This document shows positions 6,112 through 9,640 of a stretch of 9,640 nucleotides of DNA, piece by piece (the stretch's first letter is position 1; each line of letters begins with the position of its first letter). The notes below the pieces were generated by a model. The model made no database searches, was not told where the DNA came from, and was given only the letters and a program-made list of their open reading frames with translations. The DNA is from an uncultured Flavobacteriaceae bacterium (GTDB lineage: Bacteria > Bacteroidota > Bacteroidia > Flavobacteriales > Flavobacteriaceae), in assembly GCA_938018045.1 (NCBI GenBank), contig CALIIP010000202.1, positions 1-9,640 on the forward strand, in the 5' to 3' direction. Both the position numbers and the translations under genes were made by a program.

Positions 6112-6744
6112 ATGAAATTTAAAACATTAAACATCATTATTGTCTTATTAATAATGATTTTTGCAACTCAAAATTCGTATTCTCAAGACGAAGAAAATAA
6201 ATGGGTAATAGGATTAGGAATGAATGCAATAGATTTCTTCCCTTCAAACGGAATTGGACAAATTACAGGAAACTTTAATGGGTTTGGGAACGAGTTGTTT
6301 AATGTTGAAGACCATTGGAATCAATCAGGACACCCTAAAATTAATATATCGCGACATATTTGGAAAAACTTTTCTTTAGACCTTGCTTATACTAGAAATA
6401 AAATTTATAATATAGGAGATATGCGAGTTGATGATTTGTCTTTTAGCGCATTTGACCTTTCAGTACAGTATAATATTCTTAAAGATACAGAAAAGTTCAA
6501 ACCATATCTTTCAATTGGTACAGGATACACATCAATAGATGATAAATCTGCAGGAACTTTTAACACAGGATTAGGGATTAAGTATTGGTTTTCAGATCAG
6601 TTTGGTGTAAATGCAGACGCAGCCTATAAATATGCGGAACTTGATTTCCCAATGGTTCAACACTTTCAATACTCGATTAGTATTATACATCGATTTGGAA
6701 GTGGAAGAAGAAACAAAGGTCACGGAACTGAATGTTTCGAATAA
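6112..6744 (+). CDS. Small outer-membrane beta-barrel protein (OmpA-barrel-like / porin family)
   Basis: The 210-residue product begins with a signal peptide: Lys2 and Lys4, a hydrophobic core (about 6-18), and SYS at 22-24 with likely cleavage before Gln25. The rest shows alternating beta-strand patterns ending in aromatic residues, such as WVIGLGMNAIDFF, FSLDLAYTRNKIY, FSAFDLSVQYNIL, FKPYLSIGTGYTSI, GLGIKYWFSDQFGVNADAAY and FQYSISIIHRF. This resembles the 8-stranded N-terminal barrel of flavobacterial OmpA-family proteins. The peptidoglycan-binding OmpA C-terminal domain and the calcium-type linker repeats usual in this group are absent. The barrel seems to end at Phe195 and is followed by a 15-residue polar tail with one Cys (208). 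No remnant of the missing domain lies downstream, so it is more likely a stand-alone barrel than a recent frameshift. Substrate or partner is unknown. Confidence 0.8.
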   Translation: MKFKTLNIIIVLLIMIFATQNSYSQDEENKWVIGLGMNAIDFFPSNGIGQITGNFNGFGNELFNVEDHWNQSGHPKINISRHIWKNFSLDLAYTRNKIYNIGDMRVDDLSFSAFDLSVQYNILKDTEKFKPYLSIGTGYTSIDDKSAGTFNTGLGIKYWFSDQFGVNADAAYKYAELDFPMVQHFQYSISIIHRFGSGRRNKGHGTECFE

Positions 6745-6753
6745 TATTTCAAT

Positions 6754-6775
6754 ACTGAATTAGTTTCGGTTTTTT
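6754..6775 (+). terminator. Probable terminator after the beta-barrel gene
   Basis: ACTGAA (6754-6759) pairs with TTCGGT (6765-6770), with one G-U pair and loop TTAGT, followed directly by TTTTT (6771-6775). It lies 9 bases after the stop of the barrel gene. The stem is short, so termination may be partial and some transcript may continue into the helicase gene. Confidence 0.55.
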
Positions 6776-6808
6776 GATATTAATAATGTATTTTGCATAA
6801 AAAAGTTA

Positions 6809-9640
6809 GTGCAATCAAACACATCACAATTTCAAGTTTATAACGCATCTGCTGGAAGTGGAAAAACTTTTACGCTTGTAAAAGAATATCTTAAAATTCT
6901 TCTTTCTACGGATGATATTTTTCGGTTTCAAAACATACTAGCAATTACCTTTACCAACAAAGCGTCTGCAGAAATGAAGGAGCGTGTTCTTCAAAACTTG
7001 AAAGAATTTTCTGAAGGAAAAACAAACGATATGTTTGTGAAAATAAGCGAAGAAATTGCTGTTTCTAACGAAGCTCTTCAACAGCGTTCTAAACGTGTTT
7101 TAAATAGCATTCTACAAAATTACTCAGCTTTTAACATTACAACTATTGATGCTTTCACACATCGAATTATTAGAAATTTTTCTTTTGACTTAGGGCTTTC
7201 ATTAAATTTTGATGTAGAAATGGATGCAAACTCTTTATTAGAAGAAGCTGTTGACTTACTTATTTCTAAAATAGGTTTTGACAAAGATTTAACAAGTGTT
7301 TTAATTGACTATTCTTTAGACAAGGCTGATGATGATAAGTCTTGGGATATTTCACACGATTTAAAAGAATTCGCAAGAATTTTATTGAATGAGAATGATA
7401 TAAAGCACTTAAAAAAATTAGATAAAAAATCAGTTCAAGACTTTATTGAATTAAAAAAACATCTAAGAAAGAGCAATAAAATTATTGAAGAAAGGTTCGC
7501 TGAAATAGGGAATAAAGGATTGGAAATAATTAGTTCTATGAATTTAGAATACAATGATTTTTATTATTCAATGCTTCCAAAGCACTTTTTAAACCTCTCT
7601 CAAAATATTGAAAAAGCAGGTTTTTTTGATCAAAATAAATTGCGTGAACGTATAGAAGAAAACACCTTTTATGCAAAATCCAAATCTGAAGATATTAAAA
7701 CTTCAATTGAGGAAATCCTTCCAACTTTATTAGATTTATATGTTGAGTCAGAAAATTTATATCAGGTTTATACAAAGAACAACTTGGTTTTGAAAAGTTT
7801 GATTCCGTTAGCGGTTTTAAAGCATATTAATCAATCATTAAACGAGATAAAAGAGCAAAATAATATTCGTTTAAACGCAGAGTTTAATCAATTAATTTCT
7901 GATAAAATAAAAGATGAGCCTGCGCCATTTATTTATGAGCGATTAGGAGAAAAGTTTCGATATTATTTTATTGATGAAATGCAAGACACATCGCAATTGC
8001 AGTGGCAAAACTTGATTCCGTTGATAGAGAATGCTTTAATCTCTGAAACGCTTGAAGGTGATCAAGGAAATTTAATGTTGGTTGGTGATTCAAAACAGGC
8101 AATTTACCGTTGGCGAGGAGGAAAAGCAGAACAATTTATAGATTTAACTGAAGAAAATAACCCTTTTCCAATTGCAAAAGAGTTGAAAAACTTAGAAACC
8201 AACTTCAGGAGTTATTCTGAAATAATTGAGTTTAATAATCAGTTTTATTCTCATATTTCAACGTTTTTTTCAAGCAATAAACATAAAAATTTATATCTAA
8301 AAGGGAATCAACAAAAAAAGACTTTAAAAGAAGGTGGTTTTGTACAAATTTCATTTGTAGAAAAAGAAAAAGATAATGAAGAAAAAGACTTAATTTTCCC
8401 TAAAAAAGTTTTGAGTATTATTCAAAACTTAGACTCGAATTTTGCGTTGAGTGATGTTTGTATTTTGGTCAGAAAAAAGAAAGAAGGATTTGCTATTGCG
8501 AATTATTTAACCGAAAACAATATTGATATAATTTCTTCAGAAACACTCTTGTTGAAAAACAATAAGACAGTTAGTTTTATGATTGATTTGATGTCGTTTT
8601 TAAACAATTCTGAAGATTCTAAATCGTTTGTAAATGCATTATACTTTTTAAGTAAAAAAACCGACATTCAATTAGATAGGCATAATTTTATTGCGGAGTT
8701 ACAAGAAAAATCAAATAAAGAAATTTTCGAAACTCTAAAAAAATACAACTATAATTTTAATGAAACTGAATTTGACTCACTTCCGTTTTATGATAGTATT
8801 GAATATATAATTCGCTGTTTTGATTTAGTATCAGTTCCAAATGCCTTTGTTTTGGCTTTTTTAGATTTTGCACTAGAATATCAGCAAAGAAAAGGAAGTG
8901 ATTTGAGTGGTTTTCTAGATTATTGGGAGCAGAAAAAAGAAAAGCTCTGTATAACAATTCCTGATGGACAGAATGCAGTGAAAATCATGACAATTCACAA
9001 GTCAAAAGGTTTAGAATTTCCAGTTGTTATTTATCCATATGATTTAGATATGTACCGTGAAATTAAGCCAAAAATTTGGTATGATAATTTTCACGAAAAA
9101 CAGTTTTTAAATTTTGAGACTTCATTAGTTGATTACTCTAAAAAGTTAAATTATACTGGAGAATATGGAGAGCAACTATATAGTCAAAGACGTGAAGAAA
9201 TAGAATTGGATAGTGTAAATTTGTTTTATGTAGCAACAACAAGAGCTGTAGAGCAATTGTATATTGTTTCAGAAAAAAAGTCAAAGGTTAATGATTTAGA
9301 TAATGCACGCTTTTATTCAGATTTGTTAATTGATTTTTTAAAGAATCAATTAGGGGAAAATTCATGGCAAGAAGAAAAATTTGAATATAACTTTGGCACT
9401 CCAAAAAGAACTTCATTTAAAGATAAGCCTCAAAAAGTAGAAGATTTTATTACCCAAGAAAAGTTTATTTCTTCTCCATGGAAAAATCACGACATATCTA
9501 TTGTGGCAAATTCTTCTAGATTGTGGGACACTAAACAAGAGAATGCTATAGAATATGGAAATTTGTTTCACGAGATTCTTTCGAAAATTATTACTATTAA
9601 TGATGTTGAAAGCGTTTTCCAACAATATATCTTTGAAGGG
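6809..9640 (+). CDS. AddA/RecB-like UvrD-family helicase-nuclease, 3' truncated by window edge
   Basis: The frame is open for 944 codons to the window end. It is an SF1A (UvrD/RecB class) ATP-dependent helicase that should unwind and resect double-strand-break ends for RecA. Motifs in order: Walker A ASAGSGKT (13-20), motif Ia AITFTNKAS (45-53), Walker B DEMQDTS (389-395), motif III GDSKQAIYRWRGG (426-438), NFRS, TIHKSKGLEF (728-737) and motif VI VATTRA (808-813). Near the end EYGNLFHEIL (His921) matches the first motif of the PD-(D/E)xK nuclease domain of AddA/RecB proteins; the catalytic Asp/Glu/Lys residues would lie beyond the window. Flavobacterial homologues are typically about 1040-1060 residues, so about 100 are missing. 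The start is GTG 6809: the frame opens after TAG upstream, there is no ATG before the conserved FQVYNASAGSGKT, and GTG gives a normal short N-terminus. Whether it pairs with an AddB-like subunit cannot be seen, so I give no symbol. Confidence 0.92.
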   Translation, partial: MQSNTSQFQVYNASAGSGKTFTLVKEYLKILLSTDDIFRFQNILAITFTNKASAEMKERVLQNLKEFSEGKTNDMFVKISEEIAVSNEALQQRSKRVLNSILQNYSAFNITTIDAFTHRIIRNFSFDLGLSLNFDVEMDANSLLEEAVDLLISKIGFDKDLTSVLIDYSLDKADDDKSWDISHDLKEFARILLNENDIKHLKKLDKKSVQDFIELKKHLRKSNKIIEERFAEIGNKGLEIISSMNLEYNDFYYSMLPKHFLNLSQNIEKAGFFDQNKLRERIEENTFYAKSKSEDIKTSIEEILPTLLDLYVESENLYQVYTKNNLVLKSLIPLAVLKHINQSLNEIKEQNNIRLNAEFNQLISDKIKDEPAPFIYERLGEKFRYYFIDEMQDTSQLQWQNLIPLIENALISETLEGDQGNLMLVGDSKQAIYRWRGGKAEQFIDLTEENNPFPIAKELKNLETNFRSYSEIIEFNNQFYSHISTFFSSNKHKNLYLKGNQQKKTLKEGGFVQISFVEKEKDNEEKDLIFPKKVLSIIQNLDSNFALSDVCILVRKKKEGFAIANYLTENNIDIISSETLLLKNNKTVSFMIDLMSFLNNSEDSKSFVNALYFLSKKTDIQLDRHNFIAELQEKSNKEIFETLKKYNYNFNETEFDSLPFYDSIEYIIRCFDLVSVPNAFVLAFLDFALEYQQRKGSDLSGFLDYWEQKKEKLCITIPDGQNAVKIMTIHKSKGLEFPVVIYPYDLDMYREIKPKIWYDNFHEKQFLNFETSLVDYSKKLNYTGEYGEQLYSQRREEIELDSVNLFYVATTRAVEQLYIVSEKKSKVNDLDNARFYSDLLIDFLKNQLGENSWQEEKFEYNFGTPKRTSFKDKPQKVEDFITQEKFISSPWKNHDISIVANSSRLWDTKQENAIEYGNLFHEILSKIITINDVESVFQQYIFEG

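Noticed and set aside
6788..6795. GTATTTTG as a -7 element for the helicase-nuclease gene
   Set aside because: It deviates from TAnnTTTG at both of the first two bases and would leave a leader of only a few bases before GTG 6809; no good -33 element is spaced correctly.
8757..9625. Minus-strand frames of 66 and 70 codons inside the helicase-nuclease gene
   Set aside because: They are antisense to a continuous frame that carries helicase motifs V and VI and the first nuclease motif.

Overview
The window looks like chromosomal DNA from a marine-type member of the Flavobacteriia (Bacteroidetes). The evidence is the strongly AT-rich composition, promoters of the Bacteroidetes type (TAnnTTTG at -7 instead of TATAAT), start codons without a clear Shine-Dalgarno sequence, and protein signatures typical of that group. 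I cannot name the genus.

Layout. Bases 1-438 (+) are the 3' end of dprA (ssDNA-binding recombination mediator). It converges on mfd (435-3764, -; transcription-repair coupling factor), and the two stop codons overlap. mfd starts at TTG and is divergent from a tandem pair of small TerB-like genes (3872-4306 and 4323-4757, +), which are 144-residue paralogues that align without gaps. A strong hairpin terminator (4781-4813) closes that pair and overlaps the promoter of the next gene, a lipoprotein PBP4-type D-Ala-D-Ala peptidase (4841-6058, +). Then come a small outer-membrane beta-barrel protein (6112-6744, +), a modest terminator (6754-6775), and a large AddA/RecB-like helicase-nuclease gene that starts at GTG 6809 and runs off the window at 9640 still open. 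No stretch above 300 bases lacks a gene, and I see no tRNA, rRNA, IS element, CRISPR array or phage gene.

How the genes relate. DprA, Mfd and the AddA-like protein all act on DNA (uptake/recombination, transcription-coupled repair, double-strand-break end processing), but they lie in separate transcription units, so this is loose clustering, not an operon. The PBP4-like lipoprotein and the beta-barrel protein are envelope functions. Most of the window is ordinary core genome. The best candidate for something undescribed is the TerB-like pair. It has no other ter genes nearby, its first 14 codons are almost identical in DNA, and each paralogue keeps the acidic TerB-type signature in a different half. 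That pattern suggests subfunctionalisation, perhaps as a heteromeric pair.
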